NCBI GenBank assembly: GCA_009781075.1
Contig: WQYU01000005.1
Coordinates: 1 to 46,063 of the forward strand
Source of the DNA: Paludibacter sp.
Lineage (GTDB): Bacteria > Bacteroidota > Bacteroidia > Bacteroidales > Paludibacteraceae
DNA length: 46,063 nt
Reading direction: 5' to 3'
The position numbers and the translations under genes are program-made. Positions within the stretch are counted from its first letter, which is position 1; each line of letters starts with the position of its first letter. The notes under the pieces are model-generated. The model did no database searches and had not been told where the DNA came from. It saw only the letters and a program-made list of their open reading frames with translations. Positions 17,978 to 25,745 of the stretch are shown in pieces.

Positions 17978-18058
17978 TTGTGTTACAAAGGTTGCCATTC
18001 TGAACTTAATGAAAGAATATTGAAAATGCTTGTTCGTGGCGTTGGCATTAGAGATATC
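17978..18058 (+). pseudogene. IS1-family transposase, N-terminal fragment (left of the TIR cassette)
   Basis: Read in the plus strand, the codons give CYKGCHSELNERILKMLVRG followed by VGIRDI. This matches the helix-turn-helix segment of Bacteroidetes IS1-family transposases (YKGCHSxxNERIxxMLxRGxGIRDI). The preceding zinc-ribbon part is absent. The frame then runs into the GC-rich hairpin element at 18059; the continuation of the same gene is found 1.2 kb away at 19271. The fragment is non-functional. Confidence 0.75.
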
Positions 18059-18181
18059 GTGCCGGCGGCTTTGCGAGGGCGGGGGCTCACAAAAGTTCGG
18101 GCGGGAGGTGCACTTGCTAATTCGCACAAATGTTTGGGCGGGCATACACCCCCGCTCTCGCAAAACCGCTCGTTAGCGGCA
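18059..18181. repeat. GC-rich hairpin element at the left boundary of the TIR cassette
   Basis: This 120-bp stretch is strikingly G+C-rich against its surroundings. Outer arms TTTGCGAGGGCGGGGG (18070-18085) and CCCCCGCTCTCGCAAA (18149-18164) pair with one mismatch. Inside are two 18-nt direct repeats, CACAAAAGTTCGGGCGGG (18088-18105) and CACAAATGTTTGGGCGGG (18125-18142), which differ at two positions. It ends in CCGCT-CGTT-AGCGG (18166-18179). The end CGTTAGCGGCA (18171-18181) is repeated inverted at 19255-19265 on the other side of the TIR gene. Structured, imperfect palindromes next to a single promoterless gene recall integron attC sites, but the classical attC core sequence is not matched. 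Confidence 0.7.
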
Positions 18182-18184
18182 GTT

Positions 18185-19210
18185 TTATCTTTTCCCTGTA
18201 ATTCCCCATTTCATCTGTAATATAGGATTTGGATTTGTTTTTCGCATATCAACCCACATCATTTGTCTAAGAAATAAAGGCAACTCAGGAACTATTGCAC
18301 AATCTTCTAAAATAACAGGAATTACAGGACAACCACGTTTAACAAATTCACTTAAAAATACTCGAATTTCTAAATCTTGCCATGGTCCAAAGTCATTCTC
18401 ACCGACAAATACTAATGCAGACTTTATACTTGCAATATTTTTTTCTAATTCAACTTGCCACAGTGTTCCGGGTTTGATTTGTTCTTCGTCTAACCAAACT
18501 GTTATCCCTAATTTTTTTAATTGCTTCCCTATTTCTCCAATTTGAGGCTTGTCTGCACTATTATGACACAGGAATACATCAAATACATTTGCATTATTCT
18601 TGTTATAAGCGGATAAATCTACTTCTAAAATATCTTTCTCTGCTCTCGAATATTGAGCTATCAAATCAAGAAAAGTTGAAATATCATTAAGAACTTGTTC
18701 TTCAATTTTATTTAGAGTGTTTTTTAGAAATTCATTTTTACAATCGGCACACAAATAAGCTGAACGCATGCCTACATCAATAGAGCGTTTATCCCACCAA
18801 AAATCATTTATACAACCAATACTTTCATCGTGAGTTTTGCCTATATGCATTTCATCGCACAATATTGAAGTCATGAAGAAAATGGCACCATTACTCTTAC
18901 CAATATTTGTTAGTAAGTTCCAATTTGCAAAACTGAGAATATAAATATTAGAATCAGTTTCAAAAAAGAAATTGTTGTAATATTGGTTATTTGTGAAAAC
19001 TAAAATCGCAAAATAATCTTTTGATTCTTCTTGGATATTGTCTGGTAGTTTCTTACCATAACTAATAGGACTTATCAACTCATTTTTGTCAAATTGAACA
19101 GCCTCTGCTGAATATTCAAAGGTAATATACCTTGAAATAGAGTTTAATACTGAAACCAATTTTTCCAAATTAACTTCAAAATTACTGTCTTTGTAAAACT
19201 TTACCTTCAT
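18185..19210 (-). CDS. TIR-domain protein with a His/Cys-rich N-terminal domain, probable defence or toxin effector
   Basis: 341 residues. The C-terminal TIR domain (about 209-325) shows FDVFLCHNSADKPQIGEIGK, WLDEEQIKPGTLWQVELE, SALVFVGEN and PWQDLEIRVFL; Glu281 in WQDLE is at the position of the catalytic NADase glutamate of bacterial TIRs. The N-terminal 200 residues are unfamiliar but contain a possible metal site: DEMHIGKTHDESIGC (His122, His127, Glu129, Cys133), then DF and DK, and CADC (Cys154, Cys157). Bacterial TIR proteins commonly cleave NAD+ in anti-phage defence; whether this one does is inference. The gene has no recognisable promoter in the 44 bp before the right hairpin end and lies inside a broken IS1 transposase, so it is almost certainly acquired. 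Confidence 0.85.
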   Translation of the reverse strand: MKVKFYKDSNFEVNLEKLVSVLNSISRYITFEYSAEAVQFDKNELISPISYGKKLPDNIQEESKDYFAILVFTNNQYYNNFFFETDSNIYILSFANWNLLTNIGKSNGAIFFMTSILCDEMHIGKTHDESIGCINDFWWDKRSIDVGMRSAYLCADCKNEFLKNTLNKIEEQVLNDISTFLDLIAQYSRAEKDILEVDLSAYNKNNANVFDVFLCHNSADKPQIGEIGKQLKKLGITVWLDEEQIKPGTLWQVELEKNIASIKSALVFVGENDFGPWQDLEIRVFLSEFVKRGCPVIPVILEDCAIVPELPLFLRQMMWVDMRKTNPNPILQMKWGITGKR

Positions 19211-19243
19211 AATATAATCATTTTTAATAAATTACTGTACTGT

Positions 19244-19265
19244 CTCTCGCAAATTGCCGCTAACG
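19244..19265. repeat. Right boundary repeat of the TIR cassette
   Basis: CTCTCGCAAA (19244-19253) is a direct copy of the bases at 18155-18164. TGCCGCTAACG (19255-19265) is the exact reverse complement of CGTTAGCGGCA at 18171-18181. Together they bracket the TIR gene with an 11-bp inverted repeat. The IS1 reading frame resumes at 19271, and ATATC occurs at both junctions (18054-18058 and 19271-19275). Confidence 0.65.
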
Positions 19266-19270
19266 ATGAA

Positions 19271-19480
19271 ATATCTGATATTAGCATAAATAAAGTGCTG
19301 GCTGTTTTGGTAAAATCAGACCCAAACAAAGTCATTACTAAAAATTGGAGGTTGATGCATTCTGGCCTTATGTCGGCAACAAAAAGAATAAAATTTGGCT
19401 TTATCATAGGGAAACAAGCAAAATAGTTTCTTATGTTTGGAGAAAAAGAAATTCAAAGGCAGCAAAGTTAAAAGAAAATA
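19271..19480 (+). pseudogene. IS1-family transposase, C-terminal fragment (right of the TIR cassette)
   Basis: Codons from 19271 read ISDISINKVLAVLVKSD, the direct continuation of GIRDI at 18058. After a frame change near 19345 they continue EVDAFWPYVGNKKNKIWL then YHRETSKIVSYVWRKRNSKA. EVDxFWxYVGxKKNK with YHRETxxIVxYVW is the DDE region of IS1 transposases; a few residues (IYAY-type) before YHRE are missing. The copy is frameshifted, deleted and split, so inactive. Confidence 0.75.
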
Positions 19481-19530
19481 TTTTGCAATTTATTTTCCAG
19501 CTCTTTTTTCCAAAGCACTTTTATAATTTT

Positions 19531-19558
19531 ATTGCTTAAAACAAGTTTTTTAAGCAAT
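19531..19558. repeat. Perfect 11-bp stem-loop
   Basis: ATTGCTTAAAA (19531-19541) and TTTTAAGCAAT (19548-19558) with a 6-nt loop. No T-run follows the outer stem on either side. It lies just past the IS1 remnant and could be a relic end of that element. Confidence 0.45.
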
Positions 19559-19639
19559 GATTGAATATATTTCGACTTTGTTTAAGAGAGCATACTTTGC
19601 ATATCACTTGCTAAATTTTTTTATTCAAAAAATGTTTTT

Positions 19640-19647
19640 TACATTTG
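19640..19647 (+). promoter_or_regulatory. -7 box for meaB
   Basis: TACATTTG followed by CAGCA, fitting TAnnTTTG, 78 bp before the ATG at 19725. Confidence 0.45.
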
Positions 19648-19724
19648 CAGCATTCAAATCACTCGGCAAATTTGCAGCGTTAATGAATGTTTTAACTATA
19701 ATTTTCAAGGCTAAGAATTAGAAT

Positions 19725-20843
19725 ATGCGCAAACAGATAAAACATCTCGAAAATATGTCTGAATTTGTAGGGCTTTCAGTAAAAGGAGGCGTTACAAATG
19801 CACCCATTATTAATCCATATTTAACAAAAACAAGGAAAAAGCCCATTTTGTCAGTTGAAGATTATGTAAAAGGAATTTTAGACGGGAATATTTCAGTACT
19901 TTCCCAGGCAGTAACTTTAATTGAAAGTTCGCTGCCTGCACATCAGAAGCTTGCCCATTGCATATTGGAGAAGTGTTTATCTTTTGCAGGAAATTCTGTT
20001 CGTTTGGGGATTACAGGTGTTCCAGGTGCGGGGAAAAGCACATTCATTGAGGTATTAGGAATGTACCTTGTTAGTCAAAAAGGCAAAAAACTTGCCGTAT
20101 TAGCCATTGACCCGTCGAGTGAGCGTACCAAAGGCAGCATTCTGGGCGATAAGACGCGAATGGAAGAACTTTCTGCCTCTCGAAATGCGTTTATTCGTCC
20201 GTCTCCTGCATCTGGTTCGCTGGGAGGAGTGGCGCGCAAAACACGTGAAACAATTGTACTATGCGAAGCAGCGGGGTTCGATACGGTCATTGTAGAAACA
20301 GTAGGTGTAGGGCAAAGCGAAACTGCCGTTCATTCTATGGTTGATTTCTTTTTACTAATTCAACTTGCAGGAACAGGAGACGAATTGCAGGGAATAAAAC
20401 GAGGAATAATGGAAATGGCAGATGGAATAGTGATTAACAAAGCGGATGGGGAAAACATTGAAAAAAGCCGCCTTGCGCAAAATTTGTTTAAAAATGCACT
20501 TCACCTTTTTCCATACCCACAATCGCAGTGGACTGCGGAGGTTCTGCTTGCATCGGCAATAGAGAAAACAGGAATTTCTCAAGTATGGAATATGGTTGAA
20601 AAGTATATTGATTTCGTTATTGCAAACGGCTATTTCCAGAACAATCGCAACGAACAATCAAAATATTGGATGTATGAAACTATTGACAGCCAAATAAAAG
20701 ACCGATTTTATAATAACATTAATATTAAAAAATTATTAAAACAAGTTGAGCAAGATGTACTAACGCATAAGATTTCGTCTTTTGCCGCTGCACATAAATT
20801 ACTTGACAAATATTTTTGTGAAGAGGGTTACGAAATTGACTGA
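19725..20843 (+). CDS. meaB: Methylmalonyl-CoA mutase-associated GTPase MeaB
   Basis: 372 residues of the G3E family (MeaB/ArgK). GITGVPGAGKSTFIE (about 96-110) is the P-loop, VLAIDPSSERTKGSILGDK the switch region, VETVGVGQSE the Walker B area, and NKADGEN (about 238-244) the guanine-specificity motif. MeaB protects and reloads adenosylcobalamin-dependent methylmalonyl-CoA mutase. The mutase genes (mutA/mutB) are not in the window, which is unusual since they often neighbour meaB. The extended N-terminus (about 35 residues) before the conserved helical region may begin at the second Met. Confidence 0.94.
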   Translation: MRKQIKHLENMSEFVGLSVKGGVTNAPIINPYLTKTRKKPILSVEDYVKGILDGNISVLSQAVTLIESSLPAHQKLAHCILEKCLSFAGNSVRLGITGVPGAGKSTFIEVLGMYLVSQKGKKLAVLAIDPSSERTKGSILGDKTRMEELSASRNAFIRPSPASGSLGGVARKTRETIVLCEAAGFDTVIVETVGVGQSETAVHSMVDFFLLIQLAGTGDELQGIKRGIMEMADGIVINKADGENIEKSRLAQNLFKNALHLFPYPQSQWTAEVLLASAIEKTGISQVWNMVEKYIDFVIANGYFQNNRNEQSKYWMYETIDSQIKDRFYNNINIKKLLKQVEQDVLTHKISSFAAAHKLLDKYFCEEGYEID

Positions 20844-20864
20844 TTAAAATTATTTTGTGGTTCT

Positions 20865-21149
20865 TTAAAAAGCATGACACAAATCTAAAATGGTTTGCTT
20901 TCCGATACTGTTCTCAAATCTGCACAGAGTAGGTTGGGAAGCCATATATCCGCAAAGTATATCTTTGAAAAGCGGATCTTTCTGTAAGTGAAACACGTAG
21001 CTAGTATCTTCATAGCCCTGAATAAGCATGTAAACACCTTGTGTAAGTAGTTTTTCAATACCGTGGATAATCCAAAATGGGTCTCGATAATATAGTATAA
21101 GTTTACTGAAAAAGCGAATCAGCTTGTGCTCACGCTCTAACTTTTCCAA
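20865..21149 (-). pseudogene. IS1380-family transposase, N-terminal fragment
   Basis: The frame reads EKLEREHKLIRFFSKLILYY, then QGVYMLIQGYEDTSYVFHLQ, LFKDILCGYMASQPTLCRFE and NS. This matches the N-terminal domain of IS1380 transposases (LLxQRVxxLIxGYEDxND, LASQPTxSRFEN), which are about 430 residues long; only the first quarter remains. The frame also extends upstream to about 21200 (FSAHAISRDNAIVLLEKL) with no in-frame ATG. A consensus promoter precedes it (21231-21264), so a truncated product might be transcribed. The catalytic DDE residues are absent. Confidence 0.8.
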
Positions 21150-21230
21150 TAATACAATTGCATTGTCTCTGCTGATTGCATGTGCGGAAAAATTTACGTG
21201 TAAAACACAATTTTTTTAGAATTTTTTTTG

Positions 21231-21264
21231 CAAAGATAATGAAAAAGATTTTTTTATAAACAAA
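21231..21264 (-). promoter_or_regulatory. Promoter upstream of the IS1380 remnant
   Basis: On the minus strand: TTTG, a 22-nt spacer, then TATCTTTG. Close to consensus, with the spacer one base over the usual range. Confidence 0.5.
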
Positions 21265-21330
21265 AATAAAAGAAGAAGAATATTAAAACGCTTATTTACA
21301 CTAATAATTTTTAGTTTTTTAGTTTTTTAG

Positions 21331-21338
21331 TAATTTTG
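21331..21338 (+). promoter_or_regulatory. -7 box for thrS
   Basis: TAATTTTG followed by CGCAAAA, fitting TAnnTTTG, 90 bp before the ATG at 21428. No T-box-like structure was recognised in the leader. Confidence 0.45.
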
Positions 21339-21427
21339 CGCAAAATTATTAAGAAGTTTTTTGAATGAACCCAAATGAATTAATAATTTCCATAAAAAAA
21401 TTGAATTGATATTAATAAGTTAAAAAA

Positions 21428-23365
21428 ATGATAAAAATAACATTTCCTGACGGCTCTGTACGTGAATTTGAAAAAGGCGTTACGGGCTTGCAAATTGCCG
21501 AAAACATCAGCGAGCGACTTGCCGCCGAAGTGCTTTCCGTTGGTGTGAACGGTCAAATATGGGATTTGACCCGCCCGATTGAAGAAGACGCACAGATAAA
21601 ACTTTATAAATGGGATGACCCTGAGGGCAAACATGCTTATTGGCATTCATCGGCGCACCTTTTGGCTGAAGCGCTGACCGAACTCTATCCTAAAATTAAA
21701 TTCGGAATAGGTCCATCTATCGAAAACGGCTTTTATTATGACGTTGATAGTGGCGACGAACCTATAAAAGAAGGCGATTTGTCTGCTATTGAGACAAAAA
21801 TGATAGAACTTGCAGCGCAAAAACACGCTATTGTACGTTCCGATATTTCCAAAACGGAAGCGCTCCAACGTTTTAACGAAAAGGGTGATGAATATAAAGT
21901 TGAATTGATAAGCGATTTATCTGACGGCGCTATTACCCTTTATACGCAAGGCAATTTTACTGATTTATGCCGCGGTCCACATTTAGCAAATACCGGTCAG
22001 ATAAAAGCAATAAAACTCACAAGCATTGCAGGTGCATATTGGCGCGGCGACGAAAAACGCAAAATGCTCACACGAATTTACGGCATAAGTTTCCCGAAAA
22101 AGAAAATGTTAGACGATTATCTTGTCCTTTTGGAAGAGGCAAAAAAGCGCGACCATCGAAAAATAGGACGTGAACTTGAACTTTTTACCTTTTCGGATAT
22201 GGTAGGAAAGGGTTTGCCGCTCTGGTTGCCCAATGGAACGGCGTTGCGGTTGCGGCTGGAAGATTTTTTGAAAAAAATTCAGAAAAAATACGGCTACCAG
22301 CAAGTAATGACCCCACATATTGGGAATAAAAATCTGTATGTAACCTCTGGACATTGGGCTAAATACGGAGAGGATTCTTTCCGCCCGATAACAACGCCCG
22401 AACAAGGCGAGGAATATTTACTCAAACCGATGAATTGTCCTCATCATTGCGAAATATATAAATTCAAACCACGTTCATATAAGGATTTACCTGTGCGAAT
22501 TGCCGAATTTGGAACGGTTTATCGCTACGAACAAAGTGGTGAGTTGCACGGACTTACGCGGGTAAGGAGTTTTACACAGGACGATGCGCACATTTTTTGC
22601 CGCCCCGAACAAATCAAAGAAGAGTTTGTTAAAGTGATGGATATTATTTTTATTATTTTTAAAGCATTGGATTTTGAGAATTTTGAAGCGCAAATTTCGT
22701 TAAGAGACAAAAGCAATCACGAAAAATATATCGGTTCGGACGAAAATTGGGAAAAAGCCGAAAACGCAATTATTGAAGTATGTGCCGAAAAAGGGTTGAT
22801 GGCAAAAATTGAATACGGAGAAGCGGCTTTCTATGGACCCAAACTTGATTTTATGGTAAAAGATGCTATCGGACGGCGGTGGCAACTTGGCACAATTCAG
22901 GTGGATTATAATCTACCCGAACGTTTTGAATTGGAATATATCGGAGAGGATAACCTCAAACATCGTCCGGTAATGATTCACCGCGCACCTTTCGGCTCAA
23001 TGGAACGCTTTGTGGCAGTATTGATTGAACATACTGCCGGGAAATTTCCTCTTTGGCTAACGCCCGAACAAGCGGTTGTTTTGCCGATTTCCGAAAAATT
23101 TAACGATTACGCACAGCAAGTTTCGCAGCAATTGAGCGATGCCGATGTTCGGGTAATTGTTGATGATAGGGACGAAAAAATAGGGCGGAAAATCCGCGAT
23201 AATGAACTCAAACGCATTCCATACTTGCTTATTGTTGGCGAAAAAGAACTCGAAAATAATCAGGTTGCAGTCCGCCGTCAGGGACAGGGCGATAAAGGCA
23301 CAATGTCCGTCGAAGATTTTGCTCAAATGATTAATGCAGAAGTAAATAAGGCGATGAATGTTTAG
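21428..23365 (+). CDS. thrS: Threonyl-tRNA synthetase ThrS
   Basis: 645 residues, full length. Domain order: TGS (1-62), the N2 editing domain with [11 protein letters not shown] (about 73) and the distal editing residues in DLCRGPHL, then the class II catalytic core with [10 protein letters not shown] (about 335, zinc-binding Cys and His), the [20 protein letters not shown] motif 2 region, and [19 protein letters not shown] (motif 3). The C-terminal anticodon-binding domain is [10 protein letters not shown] to the end. It charges tRNA-Thr and clears Ser-tRNA-Thr. It is monocistronic; infC, which often follows thrS, is not here. Confidence 0.97.
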   Translation: MIKITFPDGSVREFEKGVTGLQIAENISERLAAEVLSVGVNGQIWDLTRPIEEDAQIKLYKWDDPEGKHAYWHSSAHLLAEALTELYPKIKFGIGPSIENGFYYDVDSGDEPIKEGDLSAIETKMIELAAQKHAIVRSDISKTEALQRFNEKGDEYKVELISDLSDGAITLYTQGNFTDLCRGPHLANTGQIKAIKLTSIAGAYWRGDEKRKMLTRIYGISFPKKKMLDDYLVLLEEAKKRDHRKIGRELELFTFSDMVGKGLPLWLPNGTALRLRLEDFLKKIQKKYGYQQVMTPHIGNKNLYVTSGHWAKYGEDSFRPITTPEQGEEYLLKPMNCPHHCEIYKFKPRSYKDLPVRIAEFGTVYRYEQSGELHGLTRVRSFTQDDAHIFCRPEQIKEEFVKVMDIIFIIFKALDFENFEAQISLRDKSNHEKYIGSDENWEKAENAIIEVCAEKGLMAKIEYGEAAFYGPKLDFMVKDAIGRRWQLGTIQVDYNLPERFELEYIGEDNLKHRPVMIHRAPFGSMERFVAVLIEHTAGKFPLWLTPEQAVVLPISEKFNDYAQQVSQQLSDADVRVIVDDRDEKIGRKIRDNELKRIPYLLIVGEKELENNQVAVRRQGQGDKGTMSVEDFAQMINAEVNKAMNV

Positions 23366-23422
23366 AAGTAGCAAGTATCTACGTTTGTTGTTTCACATTT
23401 TAAAAATATTAAAAATATATCT

Positions 23423-23430
23423 TATTTTTG
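23423..23430 (+). promoter_or_regulatory. -7 box for the two-gene envelope module
   Basis: TATTTTTG (TAnnTTTG), 35 bp before the ATG at 23465. Confidence 0.4.
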
Positions 23431-23464
23431 TATTTTGAATTTTTAAATAAATATTATTAATTAT

Positions 23465-24205
23465 ATGTGGATTATTTGTTTTATTGTAGCAGTACATGTA
23501 TTTGTAACATTTTTGTGCTGGTTCATATATGCTGTTAAAAAAAGGAAAAAAGATTTGGAAAAAATTATTACATTCATTGTTGCATTATTGGTTTTATTGT
23601 TTGCTGCATTTAGTTTCTTTTTTGGTATTCTTCATAATCAACCTCCTATAGAAAAAAGTAATTCTGAAATAGGGACTTCAAAAGAAGTAAAAACAGAAGA
23701 TAAAAATGTAGAAGGTGACACAACAAAAAGCAAAGATATAAAAGGCAAGACTACAAAAAGTAGTAATGAACATAAAAAGACAGATAGTTCAACAATATAT
23801 GTAGAAATAGATAGTTTAGCAATATTTGTAGAATGTAATAAAAAAGGCAATGAAAATTATAGTACAGTAGTTTGTAATGATATTTTAAGTTATATAAAAG
23901 GAGAATTAAGTAAAAATGGTTGGAATATAAAAAATTATGATGAGGGAAAGAAAGCAGCATACAAACTAACACTAACCGTCTCTGCTATACCGCGAAGTAA
24001 TGGAACAGGTATAAATAGAATAGTTTCTTATTATGCTACTGTAGATGTAAGTTTATATAATTTACTGAATAACAAAACCGTATATTTTTACTCAATAAAT
24101 GATAGTAATTTGTATTCAGAAGAAAGTACTCAACAAATTAAAAAATATTTACTACCACCTTTGAAAGAGAAAATATTGAGTGAAGTTTTACCAAACATAA
24201 ATTAA
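23465..24205 (+). CDS. Membrane protein of unknown function, partner of the CsgG-like/DUF1566 protein
   Basis: 246 residues. Two N-terminal membrane helices (about 1-23 and 33-57) are joined by a short basic loop (VKKRKKD). A polar linker rich in K, S, T, E and D follows (60-112). A folded C-terminal domain (about 113-246) has predicted beta strands and an amphipathic end helix (YLLPPLKEKILSEVLPNIN). The repeat SSNEHKKTDSSTIYVEIDSL marks the linker-domain border. I do not recognise the C-terminal domain; its pattern of strands (YYATVDVSLYNLLNNKTVYF) recalls small lipoprotein-like domains that accompany CsgG/LpoB-type proteins. It ends one base before the next start, so the two are surely co-transcribed. 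Confidence 0.75.
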   Translation: MWIICFIVAVHVFVTFLCWFIYAVKKRKKDLEKIITFIVALLVLLFAAFSFFFGILHNQPPIEKSNSEIGTSKEVKTEDKNVEGDTTKSKDIKGKTTKSSNEHKKTDSSTIYVEIDSLAIFVECNKKGNENYSTVVCNDILSYIKGELSKNGWNIKNYDEGKKAAYKLTLTVSAIPRSNGTGINRIVSYYATVDVSLYNLLNNKTVYFYSINDSNLYSEESTQQIKKYLLPPLKEKILSEVLPNIN

Positions 24206-24206
24206 G

Positions 24207-25109
24207 ATGAAAAAATTATTCCTGTTTAGTATTGCAATTATTTGCATCAATGCTGTTTTTGGGCAAACAGTAAACAAACAAAAAGTAGCCGTTTATGTAA
24301 CAGGTGAAGACAGTACAAATATTGTACTTGCCGACCAATTAGGAAATGCAATTGTACGCAGTGGTAAGTATACTCTTATTGAACGTGCAGATGAGTTTTT
24401 AAACAGCATTTACAAAGAAATACAATTTCAAGATCCGAAAAACGGAAATGTTGATGACAATGAAATCGTTCAGCGCGGGAAGCAATTTGGCGCTTCAATT
24501 GTGTGCATTGCTTCTATAATTGATTTTGCAAACAGTAAATATATGTTTGCGAAATTAATAGATGTGAAAACACTCGAAGTTAAAAATACGGATTATGTTC
24601 TTTGTTCTTTTGGTAGTGCCGAAGAAACTTTAAATGCAATGAATATTCTTGCAAAGAAAATAACAATCACTATTAAAGATAAGCAAGAAACAGGATATCA
24701 GGAACTTCCATTGGCAAATATTGCAGTTCAAACACTAGATATTACCAATAGTAGTATTTCTTTCATTGATGCACAAAATCTATGTAAAAATTCTACGGTT
24801 GGAGGATATACAGATTGGCGACTTCCTACATTGGATGAATTAACAAAGATTTTTCATAATAAAAAAGAATTTGATAACTTAAAAGGGAATTATTATAGTA
24901 TAGTTTATAATATGAGTATAGATAATGAGGATTATTATGATGTCGCAATATTTAATATGGAACAAGGAACAATGAAACATCCCATTTATGATCAGGATAA
25001 TTATAAATGTAGTTGTCGCTGTGTCCGTTCATTAGAGAGTGGTATGTTCCAAAATGCATCTAAAATTCATTTATTAAGATACAGTATCAAATGTTCTTCT
25101 ATTCCATAA
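24207..25109 (+). CDS. Secreted protein: CsgG/LpoB-like domain fused to a DUF1566 domain
   Basis: 300 residues with a signal peptide (MKKLFLFSIAIICINAVFGQ). Residues about 25-160 look like a CsgG/FlgO/LpoB-type fold: KVAVYVTGEDSTNIVLADQL, LIERADEFLNSIYKEI, VQRGKQFGASIVCIASII and the strand with AKLIDVKTLEV. Residues about 175-277 are DUF1566/FISUMP-like, with FIDAQNLCKNSTVGGYTDWR, LPTLDELTKIF and CRCVRS. In the periplasm or at the outer membrane it could assemble or sense envelope components. The fusion is uncommon to me. It follows the preceding membrane gene with one base between them. A further 25 residues after CVRS have no clear homology and may be read-through of a lost stop. Confidence 0.75.
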   Translation: MKKLFLFSIAIICINAVFGQTVNKQKVAVYVTGEDSTNIVLADQLGNAIVRSGKYTLIERADEFLNSIYKEIQFQDPKNGNVDDNEIVQRGKQFGASIVCIASIIDFANSKYMFAKLIDVKTLEVKNTDYVLCSFGSAEETLNAMNILAKKITITIKDKQETGYQELPLANIAVQTLDITNSSISFIDAQNLCKNSTVGGYTDWRLPTLDELTKIFHNKKEFDNLKGNYYSIVYNMSIDNEDYYDVAIFNMEQGTMKHPIYDQDNYKCSCRCVRSLESGMFQNASKIHLLRYSIKCSSIP

Positions 25110-25193
25110 TTACCCATATTTTTATAAATAAATAGCATACCGTTTAAAACACTACTAAATAAAAATATAATTGAATTATAATACCATAAATCA

Positions 25194-25739
25194 ATGAAAA
25201 CAGCAATTTTTTTAGCAAAAGGATTTGAAGAGATGGAAGCCGTATGCCCGATAGATATCCTCAGGCGTGCCGGTGTGAATGTTATTAGCGTTTCCATTTC
25301 AGACAAAAAACAGGTTGAAGGTGCGTACAATATTACATTTACAGCCGATGCACTTTTTGAAGAGATTGATTTTGAAGATATTGAAATGATTGTGTTGCCC
25401 GGAGGAATGCCCGGCGCTGCCAATCTTGCAAATCATACCGGATTGTGCGGTAAAATTCTTGATTTTGCCGATTCCGATAAACGAATAGCCGCTATCTGTG
25501 CTGCGCCATCAGTGGTATTGGGAGGACTCGGATTGTTAAAAGGCAAGGAGGCAATTTGTTATCCCGGTTACGAAGCAGGAATGTGTACCAAACAAATTTC
25601 CGAAAAATCTGTCGTTACTGACGGTATAATTACCACCGCCAAAGGTCCCGGAGTGGCAATGGAGTTCGCATTGGAACTTGTGAAAATTTTAAAAGGCGAG
25701 GCGATAGCCCAAAAAATCAAAAAAGATTTATGCCTGTAA
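25194..25739 (+). CDS. DJ-1/PfpI (ThiJ/YajL-like) family protein
   Basis: 181 residues of the DJ-1 superfamily. FLAKGFEEMEAVCPIDILRR contains the conserved acidic residue (Glu14), and IAAICAAPSVVLGGLGLLKG carries the reactive Cys102 in the nucleophile elbow. ICYPGYEAGM and TAKGPGVAMEFALELVKIL are also typical. Members act as deglycase, glyoxalase or chaperone-type protective proteins; the exact activity is debated. It sits 6 bp before murC on the same strand and is probably co-transcribed. Confidence 0.92.
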   Translation: MKTAIFLAKGFEEMEAVCPIDILRRAGVNVISVSISDKKQVEGAYNITFTADALFEEIDFEDIEMIVLPGGMPGAANLANHTGLCGKILDFADSDKRIAAICAAPSVVLGGLGLLKGKEAICYPGYEAGMCTKQISEKSVVTDGIITTAKGPGVAMEFALELVKILKGEAIAQKIKKDLCL

Positions 25740-25745
25740 TAATCG

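Noticed and set aside
17804..18163. 119-codon minus-strand reading frame covering the IS1 left fragment and hairpin element
   Set aside because: It has no family resemblance, crosses the GC-rich hairpin and the MlaD promoter, and is antisense to recognisable IS1 sequence.
19531..19558. Terminator at the 11-bp stem-loop after the IS1 remnant
   Set aside because: The stem is not followed by a T-run on either strand, so it is listed only as a hairpin.
20242..20252. CACGTGAAACA half-parS inside meaB
   Set aside because: Only the right half matches; the left half is AAAA instead of TGTTT, and the bases encode conserved MeaB residues.
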